Assembly: GCF_001427825.1 (NCBI RefSeq)
Contig: NZ_LMGT01000001.1
Span: forward strand, 820,001 to 884,000
Reading direction: 5' to 3'
Length of the DNA stretch: 64,000 nucleotides
Source of the DNA: Brevundimonas sp. Root608
Lineage (GTDB): Bacteria > Pseudomonadota > Alphaproteobacteria > Caulobacterales > Caulobacteraceae
In this document: piece after piece, positions 1 to 8,804 of the stretch
Numbering within the stretch: position 1 is the stretch's first letter
How the letters are laid out: each line of letters begins with the position of its first letter
Notes under the pieces: generated by a model
Told to the model about the DNA's origin: nothing
The model's database searches: none
Seen by the model: only the letters and a program-made list of their open reading frames with translations
Position numbers and translations under genes: made by a program

Positions 1-627
<627 letters not shown>

Positions 628-690
628 TTCTCAGCAAAACTCATACGATTTTCCAGCGTTACTGCTGGACTGACAATGTCTTCTCACAAT

Positions 691-842
691 CGTCTATCCG
701 CCTGGTTGACCTGGTGGCTATGTCGGAGGTTCCCCACCCGATCCCATTCCGAACTCGGTCGTTAAGCCCTCCAGAGCCGATGGTACTTCGTCTTAAGGCG
801 CGGGAGAGTAGGTCGCCGCCGGGTCTACCAGACGGATAGATG
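691..842 (+). other. Processing stem enclosing 5S rRNA
   Basis: The 16-base arms at 691-706 and 827-842 can pair around the 5S gene with one C.A mismatch and one G.U pair. Stems like this in pre-rRNA are usual RNase processing substrates; that role is inferred from position. Confidence 0.65.
708..825 (+). rRNA. 5S rRNA
   Basis: The sequence from 'gacctggtggctatg' to 'cgccgggtc' has the length (about 118 nt) and internal signatures of bacterial 5S rRNA, including 'cccgatcccattccgaac' and 'gggagagtaggtcgccgcc'. Its two ends pair as helix I. It follows 23S after about 80 bases and precedes tRNA-fMet, the usual alphaproteobacterial rrn order. Confidence 0.95.
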
Positions 843-903
843 ATTGTATTTTGGGCTGTCGCCCATCTCTCGAACAGTTCTTCCCTTACAACGCCGCTCT
901 TGC

Positions 904-980
<77 letters not shown>

Positions 981-988
981 AGATCTCA

Positions 989-1022
989 AAGCCCCGCCCG
1001 GCATCCGCCGGCGGGGCTTTTT
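989..1022 (+). terminator. Rho-independent terminator of the rRNA operon
   Basis: An AAGCCCCGCC...GGCGGGGCTT stem with a short loop is followed by a run of T. It lies just after tRNA-fMet and fits as the end of the rrn transcript. Confidence 0.92.
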
Positions 1023-1052
1023 GCTGTTCGGGGTCTGGCCGCTCCGCGGGCG

Positions 1053-1818
1053 TCATGGCGGGGCCGCCGACACGGTGAGGGTCGCAGCATAGCTGTCGAA
1101 CAGATCCGCGCTGGTGTTCATCTGCAGCACCCCGCCCACGGCGACCCGTGCGACGCCGCTGGTCATCGGCACCAGCCATTCGCGGTTGCCGGGGTTCGAA
1201 TTCAGCAATGTCCCCTCGAGGACGGAGATGCGGTCGGCGACGACGGTGAAGGACGTGGCGAAGTCCCGGCTGGCCGGCGTGATGGTGAGCAGGAATTCGC
1301 AGTCCGGCGATGCGTCGGTCACCCCGATCGACAGGGGGACGCCCGCTTGGGCGGCCACGCGCTGCGCGTCGTCAATCAGTTCCGCAACGCCGGCGATCTC
1401 CCCGGTTTCGACGACCGGAATCTCGAGCCGGAAGGCTCGGCCCGGGCGAGGCTGGACGACGATCTCAGGCGCCGCGGGGGCCAGGAAGGCGTCCGGCAGG
1501 CTGGCGGAATCCACGGCCAGGCGGATCGGCTCGCCCACTGAAAGCCCGCCGAGCCAGACCCGGCCGTCCCCCCCTGGTCTGCGCCGCGGGCGCCGGATAT
1601 CCGTTGACCAAGAGCTGCACATCGGCCAGCGGCTCGTCTTCGCCGACCTGGTAGCGCCCGTCACCGGCCCGATCGAGGAAGACCAAGGGCTCGACCGTGC
1701 CCATGCGGGCCTGGAGCTGGCTGGACCATCGCCCGAACGCGAGGGCCGCGTTCAAGCCGGGTGACAACGCCAGGAGTCGCGCGTGCACCGACACAACTAT
1801 AAGTATTGAGCTGTCCAA
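1053..1818 (-). pseudogene. Remnant of usher-like/SdrD-B-type secreted protein, frameshifted
   Basis: Two minus-strand frames together read as the C-terminal part of a large usher-like protein. The first (from 1818) contains a prealbumin/SdrD-B-like signature (VFLDRAGDG...EPLADVQLLVNG). Homology-like sequence then continues in another frame (DGRVWLGGLSVGEP, later PRPGRAFRLEIPVVETGEI). The switch falls at a run of seven C on the plus strand (1568-1574); six would restore one frame. The end of the product (VAVGGVLQMN...AATLTVSA) resembles the tail of DUF4402 secreted proteins, so the piece may also be an internal deletion fusion. The main barrel of an usher is absent. Family assignment is from pattern memory; degeneration is well supported by the frame switch and missing body. 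Confidence 0.6.
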
Positions 1819-1858
1819 ATAATCGCGCTAGGGTAGCGAAGTGGATGGAGCACGCGCC

Positions 1859-2395
1859 ATGGCGGAACGGACGACACTGCGGTCCCTGATCCAGGGCATC
1901 GCCGGCGCGATCGCCAGCGCCCAGCAGGAGATCGAGCGCCAGCAGATTCTCAACCTGGGCGCCTTCTTCGACCAGACGCTGCGGCCGCTGATGATGAGCC
2001 TGCGTCTCCCGTCGCTGCGACACGGGGTCGATCCGGGGACCGAGGATCTGGTCGACATCCCGCTGCTGACCCTGCTGCCTCACAATCCGTTGCGGATCAG
2101 CGAGGCCCAGGTCGAGTTCGACATCGAGCTGGGCGGGGTCGAGGAAGGCGGCGAGCTGGACTCCCCGAACGTCATCCAGGAGACGGACGACGCTCACGAG
2201 AAGGTGGCGCCCCAGCCCAGGGTGCGGCGCATCCTGACCGACGCGTTCAGCGGGGCCTCTTCAGCCAAGGGCCCGAAAGCCCACGTCATGATCAAGGTCC
2301 GCGACGCCGAGGTGCCCGAGGGGCTGGCCCGGCTGCTGACCGAACTGAACAAGATGCACGGCATGCGGCAGGCGCCGACGATCGAGCCGACCTGA
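1859..2395 (+). CDS. DUF2589 domain protein A
   Basis: A 178-residue soluble protein of the uncharacterised DUF2589 family. The N-terminal helix (LIQGIAGAIASAQQEIERQQ) is followed by a beta-rich middle and a C-terminal segment, VPEGLARLLTELNKMHG, shared in form with the next gene's product. ATG 1859 is preferred over GTG 1841 because GGAG at 1847-1850 lies 8 bases upstream. It is the first gene of a four-gene operon divergent from the usher remnant. No signal peptide or membrane segment is seen. Function unknown. Confidence 0.8.
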   Translation: MAERTTLRSLIQGIAGAIASAQQEIERQQILNLGAFFDQTLRPLMMSLRLPSLRHGVDPGTEDLVDIPLLTLLPHNPLRISEAQVEFDIELGGVEEGGELDSPNVIQETDDAHEKVAPQPRVRRILTDAFSGASSAKGPKAHVMIKVRDAEVPEGLARLLTELNKMHGMRQAPTIEPT

Positions 2396-2468
2396 GACTG
2401 CGCGCCGCATAGGCGGCGTTGCGGAGAGAGGGTCGCGCTGTGCGGCCCTGATGCGGGGAGTAGAGACG

Positions 2469-3083
2469 ATGGCGGACGGTGAACTTGTCGATATGGCGTC
2501 CCAGTTCAAGGGACTGCCGATGGCCGATCTTATCGGCGGACCCTTGCGGGCGGCGTGCGACGCCCAGATCGCCTTGGCGAACGCCACGGCCACCTTCGTC
2601 AAGGTGGTCGGCTTCAGGCCGCCGACCGAGGGCGATGACGCCAACGCCGTGGGCGACATCCGCACGGCCCAGTTCAAATTCACCCGGTCGAGGATGAAGG
2701 ACGACGGCACCGGCACGGAGGACGAGGACGTCGTCATGGACGTGCCCCTGCTGGCCATCGTCAAGGTGCCGTCCCTGTTCATCGACACGGTCGACATCAC
2801 CTTCGACATGGAGGTGAAATCCTCGAGCTCGCAGAAGGAGTCCGAGGACAAGGCGGGCAAATTCGCCGCCGACATGGAGGCCGGCTGGGGCTGTTTCAGC
2901 ATCAAGGTTCATGTCGAGGGCTCGGTGGCGACCCACAAGGAGAACACCCGCTCGTCCGACAACTCGGCCAAATACCACGTCGAGGTCCATGCCTCGGACA
3001 AGGGGATGCCCGAGGGCCTGGCGCGCGTCATGGACATCATGAACTCGGCGATCGTGCCCAAGGCCCTGCCGAAGGCGGCCTGA
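2469..3083 (+). CDS. DUF2589 domain protein B
   Basis: A 204-residue paralogue of the preceding product. It shows the typical family start (LPMADLIGGPLRAACDAQIA), an acidic beta-rich core, a serine/lysine-rich stretch (SSSSQKESEDK) and the closing MPEGLARVMDIMNS motif. Start 2469 has GGGGAG 8 bases upstream; an earlier ATG at 2451 lacks this. The first helix looks amphipathic. Two different DUF2589 proteins in one operon suggest that they assemble together, which is inference only. Confidence 0.82.
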   Translation: MADGELVDMASQFKGLPMADLIGGPLRAACDAQIALANATATFVKVVGFRPPTEGDDANAVGDIRTAQFKFTRSRMKDDGTGTEDEDVVMDVPLLAIVKVPSLFIDTVDITFDMEVKSSSSQKESEDKAGKFAADMEAGWGCFSIKVHVEGSVATHKENTRSSDNSAKYHVEVHASDKGMPEGLARVMDIMNSAIVPKALPKAA

Positions 3084-3105
3084 TCCCTGAAGAAGGAGCG
3101 CCGCC

Positions 3106-3372
3106 TTGGCCGACGACAGGTTCCAGCTCTCCGACATGCGGTTCGTGAAGCGCATCGTCGTGGGCAGCCAGAATCCGTCGCCGCTCAAGTCGGAGGCGGA
3201 GATCGAGCAGGCGATGGGGTTGTTGAACCGTTGCCTGACCGACCTGCCCAAGGGGGTGATTGTCGGGCTGGAGAAGAGCTTCTCCCTGCTCAACATCGGC
3301 GAGCATCAGGTGGTGCTGCAGTACACGGTCTATCACGTCGGCTTTTCGCGGAAGCCGCCATGGCTGGAGTGA
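3106..3372 (+). CDS. Small conserved-looking protein of the DUF2589 operon
   Basis: An 88-residue protein I do not recognise. It starts at TTG 3106 with a strong AAGGAG 7 bases upstream and lies 22 bases after the second DUF2589 gene. The sequence alternates short strands and helices (SLLNIGEHQVVLQYTVYHVG) with no cysteine and no membrane segment. Its end overlaps the next gene, which supports translation as part of the operon. Confidence 0.7.
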   Translation: MADDRFQLSDMRFVKRIVVGSQNPSPLKSEAEIEQAMGLLNRCLTDLPKGVIVGLEKSFSLLNIGEHQVVLQYTVYHVGFSRKPPWLE

Positions 3373-3728
3373 ACGGACCGGAGAGCGTCTGGGCCGGGCG
3401 GGTGACGCCCGGTCTGGTCGCGGCGTTCGAGGCCGGGCGCGCGCGGCTGGCGCCGGCGGGACTGACGGTCGCCTTGGTTCAGGTCCGGTGGCGCGAGCCG
3501 GTTGGCGCGCCATGGATCGAGCCGGCGTGCTTCCGCTGGCTGGTGCGGCTGCTGGGCGCGAGACGACGATCGCGACTGCGCCCGAGCGTCCGCGTGACGG
3601 TGCGGGTCACCGAAGGCCCCGAGGGCTGGCCGGAAGTCGATGTCGCGACCCGGCCGGGCGCCTCGCCGGCGATCCTCAGCCCTTCCGGGCGTCCCACCAG
3701 CGCACGGCGTCGGCGTCACGGGCGCTGA
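3360..3728 (+). CDS. Hypothetical protein, last gene of DUF2589 operon
   Basis: A 122-residue product starting at ATG 3360 inside the end of the previous gene (13-base overlap). The first half (VNGPESVWAGRVTPGLVAAFEAGRARL) looks like an ordinary folded domain; the end is arginine- and serine-rich. Its last 53 bases run antisense to the end of ileS, so the basic C-terminus may be drift into that overlap. Function unknown; whether the whole frame is used is uncertain. Confidence 0.55.
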   Translation: MAGVNGPESVWAGRVTPGLVAAFEAGRARLAPAGLTVALVQVRWREPVGAPWIEPACFRWLVRLLGARRRSRLRPSVRVTVRVTEGPEGWPEVDVATRPGASPAILSPSGRPTSARRRRHGR

Positions 3729-6594
3729 GCTCGGGATAGGCGGGATCGGAGCCGACATCCGGCACGCGCCGCCAGGAGCGGGCGCATTTGGGATGGTCGG
3801 CCAGCCGCACGTCGACGGTGACGGCGTCGCCGCCGGCGACGAGTTCCGCTCCGGAGGTGCGGAACACCTCCGCGGCGTCCAGGCCTTCGAACGCCGAGAA
3901 GACGCCGGCCGGGCCGGTGACGACGGGCCATGCGTCCAGCGCCCCGCCGATGATTTTCTCGCGGCGGGCCGCTTCAAGCGACTCGTTGACGATTTCGAGC
4001 ACCGTCTGCACGCCGGCCCAGCGATCGGCCTCGTCCTTGTTGCGCCACTTGTCCGGCGTCTCCGGGATCACCCGGGCGCAGTTGGAGCCGCCCTCCGGGA
4101 AGCGGGTGCCCCAGGCTTCTTCCATGGTGAACGGAGTCAGGGGCGCGAGCCAGGCGGTCAGGCGCATGAACACCTCATGCATCACCGTGCGGGCCGCGCG
4201 CCGGCGGATCGCGTCGGGACGGTCGCAGTAGAGGCTGTCCTTGCGGATGTCGAAATACAGGGCCGACAGGTCGTTGGAGCAGAACTCCAGCACCGGGCGG
4301 ACCACATCCTGGAAGCGGTATTCGGCGTAGGCCTTGCGCACGTCGCCATCCAGTTCCCACAGCCGGTGCAGGATGAACCGCTCAAGCGGCGGCATCTGGT
4401 CGAGCTCCAGGCGCTCTTCCTCGTCGAAGCCGACGAGGGCGCCCAGCAGATAGCGGACGGTGTTCCTGAGCTTGCGATAGGCGTCGACCGTGGTCTGCAG
4501 GATCTGCTTCCCGATCCGCTGGTCCTCGGCGTAGTCGACCAGCGAGACCCACAGGCGCAGGATGTCGGCGCCGGATTCCTTGATGACGACGGCGGGGTCG
4601 GTGGTGTTGCCCCGCGACTTGGACATCTTCTCCCCGTTCTCATCCTGGGTGAAGCCGTGGGTCAGGACGGCGTCATAGGGCGCGCGGCCGCGGGTGCCGG
4701 CGCCTTCCAGCAGGTTGGACTGGAACCAGCCGCGGTGCTGATCCGAGCCCTCGAGATAGAGGTCGGCGGGCCAGTGCGACGGGCGGTCGCCGGTGTAGCC
4801 GTGCGCCGGATCGCGCGCCTCCAGGGTGAAGGCGTGGGTGCAGCCGGAGTCGAACCAGACGTCGAGGATGTCCTCGATCTTCTCGTAGCGGGCGGGGTCG
4901 TGGGCGCCGAGGAAGTCGGCGTCGGGGCGGGTGAACCAGGCGTCGGCGCCGCCCTCGGCCACCGCCGCGGTGATGCGGGCGTCGACCTCGGCGTCGATCA
5001 GGGGCTGGCCGGTCTGTTTGTCGACGAACATGGCCAGGGGCGTGCCCCAGGCGCGCTGGCGGCTTACCAGCCAGTCCGGCCGGCCCTCGACCATGGAGCG
5101 GATGCGGTTGCGGCCCGCCTCGGGGTGGAAGTCGGTCTTGTCGATGGCCTCCAGCGCCCGCTCGCGCAGGGTGCCGTCGCCCTTCAGCGGCGCATCCATG
5201 CGGATGAACCATTGCGGCGTGTTGCGGAAGATGATGGGGGCCTTTGAGCGCCAGCTGTGCGGATAGGAGTGCTCCATCCGGCCGCGGGCGAGCAGGGCCC
5301 CGGCCTCGATCAGCTTCTCGATCACGGCGGGGTTGGCGGGACCGAATTTGCCGGTCTTCTTGCCCTCGGTCTCCAGCACCTTGAGGCCGGCGAACAGGGG
5401 GACGTGGTCGTAGTAGGCGCCGTCGGGGTCGACGGTGTCGGGCACCTCGTGATGGCCGTGGGCCTTCCACACCTCGAAGTCGTCGGCGCCGTGGCCCGGA
5501 GCGGTGTGCACGAAGCCGGTGCCGGCGTCGTCGGTGACGTGGTCGCCGGCCAGCAGGGGCACGGAGAAGCCGTACCCCGGCGACAGCTGGGCCAGCGGGT
5601 GGGCGCATTCCAGGCCCGAGGGGTTGAGGTCGTCGACGCGGGTCCACGAAGCGATCTTCGCCGCCTTGAAGACGTCCTCGGCCAGTTTGTCGGCGAGGAT
5701 CAGGCGATCGCCCGGTTTGGCCCAGGGCTCGAACTCCAGCCCGGTCTCCATGGCCGTGACCTCATAGAGGCCATAGGCGATCTCGGGGCCGTAGCTGACG
5801 GCGCGGTTGGCCGGGATGGTCCAGGGCGTGGTGGTCCAGATCACCACGGCGGGCGTGGCGTGGCGGAAGGCCAGCAGGTCGTCGGGATGATCGTCGGTGG
5901 CGGCGACGACCGGGAATTTGACCCAGACGGTGGGGCTGACGTGGTCGTGATATTCGATCTCGGCGTCGGCCAGGGCGGTGCGCTCGACCGGCGACCACAT
6001 GACCGGCTTGGAGCCGCGGTACAGCTGGCCCGAGTTCTTGAACTTGTGGAACTCGGCGACGATGGCCGCCTCGGTCGTGAAGTCCATGGTGGCGTAGCGG
6101 TGGTCCCAGTCACCGAGGACGCCCAGCCGCTTGAACTGGTCGCGCTGCACGTCGATCCAGCCGGCGGCGTATTCACGGCAGGCCTGGCGGAACTCGGCCT
6201 TGGAGACCTCGTCCTTGCGCTTGCCCTGGGCGCGGTAGCGTTCCTCGATCTTCCACTCGATCGGCAGGCCGTGGCAGTCCCAGCCGGGGACGTAGTCGAC
6301 GTCGTTGCCGAGCAGAAAGCGGCTGCGGACGACGAAGTCCTTCAGCGTCTTGTTGAGGGCGTGGCCGATGTGGATGTCGCCGTTGGCGTAGGGCGGGCCG
6401 TCATGCAGGACGTAGAGGGGCGCGCCCTCCGCCTGGCGCTGCTTGCGGAGCGCGGAATAGAGGTCGCCCCACTGCGCGATGATCCCCGGTTCCTTCTGCG
6501 GCAGGCCGCCGCGCATCGGGAACGGCGTCTCGGGCAGGAAGACCGTCTCGCGGTAGTCGCGAGCGGTGGAGGGCGTGTCGGCGGCGTCGGCCAT
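3676..6594 (-). CDS. ileS: Isoleucyl-tRNA synthetase
   Basis: A class I aminoacyl-tRNA synthetase of 972 residues that charges tRNA-Ile in the cytoplasm and edits misactivated valine. HIGH is at residues 75-78 and KMSKS at about 656-660; the CP1 editing domain lies between them and the anticodon-binding helical domain follows. The start is set at ATG 6594 (MADAADTPS) because the extra upstream residues are low in family character. The C-terminal zinc finger is degenerate: only the first cysteine of the E. coli-type CxxC...CxxC remains (KCARSW near residue 936). The 3' end overlaps a convergent gene by 53 bases. Confidence 0.97.
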   Translation of the reverse strand: MADAADTPSTARDYRETVFLPETPFPMRGGLPQKEPGIIAQWGDLYSALRKQRQAEGAPLYVLHDGPPYANGDIHIGHALNKTLKDFVVRSRFLLGNDVDYVPGWDCHGLPIEWKIEERYRAQGKRKDEVSKAEFRQACREYAAGWIDVQRDQFKRLGVLGDWDHRYATMDFTTEAAIVAEFHKFKNSGQLYRGSKPVMWSPVERTALADAEIEYHDHVSPTVWVKFPVVAATDDHPDDLLAFRHATPAVVIWTTTPWTIPANRAVSYGPEIAYGLYEVTAMETGLEFEPWAKPGDRLILADKLAEDVFKAAKIASWTRVDDLNPSGLECAHPLAQLSPGYGFSVPLLAGDHVTDDAGTGFVHTAPGHGADDFEVWKAHGHHEVPDTVDPDGAYYDHVPLFAGLKVLETEGKKTGKFGPANPAVIEKLIEAGALLARGRMEHSYPHSWRSKAPIIFRNTPQWFIRMDAPLKGDGTLRERALEAIDKTDFHPEAGRNRIRSMVEGRPDWLVSRQRAWGTPLAMFVDKQTGQPLIDAEVDARITAAVAEGGADAWFTRPDADFLGAHDPARYEKIEDILDVWFDSGCTHAFTLEARDPAHGYTGDRPSHWPADLYLEGSDQHRGWFQSNLLEGAGTRGRAPYDAVLTHGFTQDENGEKMSKSRGNTTDPAVVIKESGADILRLWVSLVDYAEDQRIGKQILQTTVDAYRKLRNTVRYLLGALVGFDEEERLELDQMPPLERFILHRLWELDGDVRKAYAEYRFQDVVRPVLEFCSNDLSALYFDIRKDSLYCDRPDAIRRRAARTVMHEVFMRLTAWLAPLTPFTMEEAWGTRFPEGGSNCARVIPETPDKWRNKDEADRWAGVQTVLEIVNESLEAARREKIIGGALDAWPVVTGPAGVFSAFEGLDAAEVFRTSGAELVAGGDAVTVDVRLADHPKCARSWRRVPDVGSDPAYPELSARDADAVRWWDARKG

Positions 6595-6856
6595 GAAGTC
6601 TCGTCTCGTCGTTTGTGATCGTTCGCGTAGTTTTCGATGCGCCATCGCCCGGGAAGGCTGGTCGGCGCGTGTCGATATCCCGGCGTGCACGGGGCCTTCG
6701 GCCCTGCGGCGCTACGCCGGGGCGCTAATCGAAATCGGGCGAAACACGCGGACGGTCATGGTGGGTATGGTCTAGCAGACGGCGAGGGCTGGACGCCAGC
6801 CGGGATTGCCAGGCGACAGCGGCAGCGGGATAGTCCGGCGTCCTGGGAGGGTTCCG

Positions 6857-7390
6857 ATGCGTCACGTCCTGATCGCCGCCGTCTTGACCGGCCTCGCCGC
6901 CTGTTCGCCGGAGGGAGCCCCGTCCGAGCCGGCCGACGCCCCCGCCGCCCTGCCGCCGGGGCGTCCCGCCATCTATGAGGCCGCGAAGGTGGGCCCCGAG
7001 GCATTCGTCCGGGCCCTGTACGCCGTATACGCCGCGCCGGGGCAGGGGCCCGGCGAGCCGCCGCCGCCGCCGGGACGGGATCCGATCTACGACCGGATGC
7101 TGAACGCCATGATCGGCGAGGACTTCCGCAAGGCGAACGGCGAGGTGCCGACGCTGAACTACGACCCGATCTGCGGCTGTCAGGACAGCGGCGACTTCAC
7201 CCTGGATTCGGTCACGGTGACTGAAACGGGGCCGCAGGCCGCCGAGGCGGCGGTGGTGTTCACCAATATGGGCGAGACGAAGCGGCCGACGCTGAAACTG
7301 GTGAAGGAGGGGGCGATGTGGAAGGTCAGCGACGTCCTGGTTCCCGGCGAGAAGCCGCTGACCGAGCAGCTGATGGCGGCGATCAGCTGA
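6857..7390 (+). CDS. DUF3828-like lipoprotein
   Basis: A 177-residue exported lipoprotein: MRHVLIAAVLTGLAAC gives a lipobox with cysteine at about residue 16. After a proline/alanine-rich linker comes a domain with FVRALYAVYA, LNYDPICGCQDSG and a closing MWKVSDV strand, the layout of DUF3828 proteins. Role unknown. ATG 6857 follows GGGAGGG. The last 8 bases overlap the convergent ribF. Confidence 0.75.
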   Translation: MRHVLIAAVLTGLAACSPEGAPSEPADAPAALPPGRPAIYEAAKVGPEAFVRALYAVYAAPGQGPGEPPPPPGRDPIYDRMLNAMIGEDFRKANGEVPTLNYDPICGCQDSGDFTLDSVTVTETGPQAAEAAVVFTNMGETKRPTLKLVKEGAMWKVSDVLVPGEKPLTEQLMAAIS

Positions 7391-8312
7391 GGGCGGTTCG
7401 CGCCGCGTCGGCGTCGGCGTCGATCTGGACCTTGAGGGCGTCGAGGCCGTCGAAGGTCCTTTCGCCGCGCAGGAAGGCGACCAGTTCCGTCTCGACCGTC
7501 TGGCCGTAGAGATCCTCGTCGAAATCGAACAGCCAGACCTCGAGCAGGGGCTCGGGCAGCCGGTACATGGGGCGGACGCCGAGACTGGCGACGCCGTCGA
7601 TGACGCGGCCGTCCGGCAGTCGGGTGCGGGTGGCGTAGATGCCGAAGGCGGGCCGCATGTAGTCGCTCATGCGGATGTTGGCGGTGGGGACGCCGATGGT
7701 GCGGCCGCGCTTGTCGCCGTGGACCACCTCGCCCTGGATGGCGAAGGGGCGGCCGAGGATGGCCGTGGCGCGGGCCATGTCGCCGGCCTTGAGCGCCTCG
7801 CGCACGGCGGAGGACGACAGTTTCAGGCCATCGGGATCGTCGACGCGGTCGGTGACGCTGACGGTGAAGCCGAGGCTTTCGCCGCGGCGGCGCAGGGCCT
7901 CGGGCGAGCCGGTGCGGCCCTTGCCGTAGGTGAAGTCGAAGCCGACCGCCGCGTGGCGGATGCCGAGGCCGCCGGAGAGGACGTCCACGGCGAAGGCCTC
8001 TTCCGACATGGCGGCCATGCCGGCGTCGAAGGGCAGGAGGTAGAGGATGTCGACCTTCAGCGGCGCCATGGCCCGGGCCATCTGGTCGGGCGTCATGAGG
8101 CGGAAGGGGGCGGCGTCGGGCTGGAACCAGCGGCGGGGATGAGGGTCGAAGCTGACGACGCCGAGGGGGGCGCCGAGCCGTTGCGCCGCCTCGCGGGCGT
8201 TGGCGATCACGGCCTGATGCCCGCGATGCACGCCGTCGAAGGCGCCGATGGCCACCGCCGCGCCCTTCAGCCGGTCGGGCAGGCCGCGCCAGTCGGTGAC
8301 GATCGCGACCAA
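7383..8312 (-). CDS. ribF: Bifunctional riboflavin kinase / FAD synthetase
   Basis: RibF phosphorylates riboflavin to FMN and adenylylates FMN to FAD. The 309-residue length is normal. The N-terminal nucleotidyltransferase domain shows AIGAFDGVHRGHQ near residues 22-34. The C-terminal kinase domain shows GDKRGRTIGVPTANI, where T/N contact flavin and Mg-ATP. The start is TTG at 8312, one base after the stop of the upstream MaoC gene, so the pair is probably co-transcribed. No FMN riboswitch is visible upstream. Confidence 0.96.
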   Translation of the reverse strand: MVAIVTDWRGLPDRLKGAAVAIGAFDGVHRGHQAVIANAREAAQRLGAPLGVVSFDPHPRRWFQPDAAPFRLMTPDQMARAMAPLKVDILYLLPFDAGMAAMSEEAFAVDVLSGGLGIRHAAVGFDFTYGKGRTGSPEALRRRGESLGFTVSVTDRVDDPDGLKLSSSAVREALKAGDMARATAILGRPFAIQGEVVHGDKRGRTIGVPTANIRMSDYMRPAFGIYATRTRLPDGRVIDGVASLGVRPMYRLPEPLLEVWLFDFDEDLYGQTVETELVAFLRGERTFDGLDALKVQIDADADAARTALS

Positions 8313-8313
8313 G

Positions 8314-8775
8314 TCAGTCTTTCGCGGGGCGCCGGCGGCGGGGGACGCGGACCAGGGCGACGCCGTCCATGATCAGCTTGCCGTCGACGAAGCCCTCGCA
8401 GTCCAGTTCGACCCGGGCGCTTTCGGGGTCGACGGATTTGACGCTGACCCGCACCAGGACCTCGTCGCCGATGCGGACGGGCAGGTGGAAGCCGAGCGTC
8501 TGGGACAGGTAGATCGCCCCCGCGCCGGGCAGGATGGTGCCGACCACGGCCGAGCCGAACGAGGCCGACAGCAGGCCGTGGGCGATGCGGCCGCGATAGG
8601 CCGTCTTCGAGGCGAAGGCCTCGTCCATGTGCACGGGATTGAAGTCGTCCGAGGCCTCGGCGAACTGCTGGATACGCTGCTCGGTGACGGGGATGACCTT
8701 TTCGGCGGTCATGCCGACGTGCAGCTCCTCGAGGATGTAGCCGCCGGAGGGATGTTTCGAGACAAGTTCAACCAT
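8314..8775 (-). CDS. MaoC-family (R)-hydratase
   Basis: A hot-dog-fold protein of 153 residues. It has the (R)-specific enoyl-CoA hydratase signature FAEASDDFNPVHMDEAFA, with catalytic Asp and His, followed by GRIAHGLLSASF. Members hydrate trans-2-enoyl-CoA or act in related dehydration steps; the exact substrate cannot be read here. It directly precedes ribF. Confidence 0.9.
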   Translation of the reverse strand: MVELVSKHPSGGYILEELHVGMTAEKVIPVTEQRIQQFAEASDDFNPVHMDEAFASKTAYRGRIAHGLLSASFGSAVVGTILPGAGAIYLSQTLGFHLPVRIGDEVLVRVSVKSVDPESARVELDCEGFVDGKLIMDGVALVRVPRRRRPAKD

Positions 8776-8804
8776 GGCCCGGCCTTAGCGTGATTTGAAG
8801 CGGC

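Noticed and set aside
3640..5247. 535-codon plus-strand frame across ileS
   Set aside because: Shadow of ileS; composition is Gly/Val/Ala-biased and no motif is visible.
8313..8804. FMN riboswitch near ribF
   Set aside because: ribF follows the MaoC stop by one base; no riboswitch-like conserved core is present.
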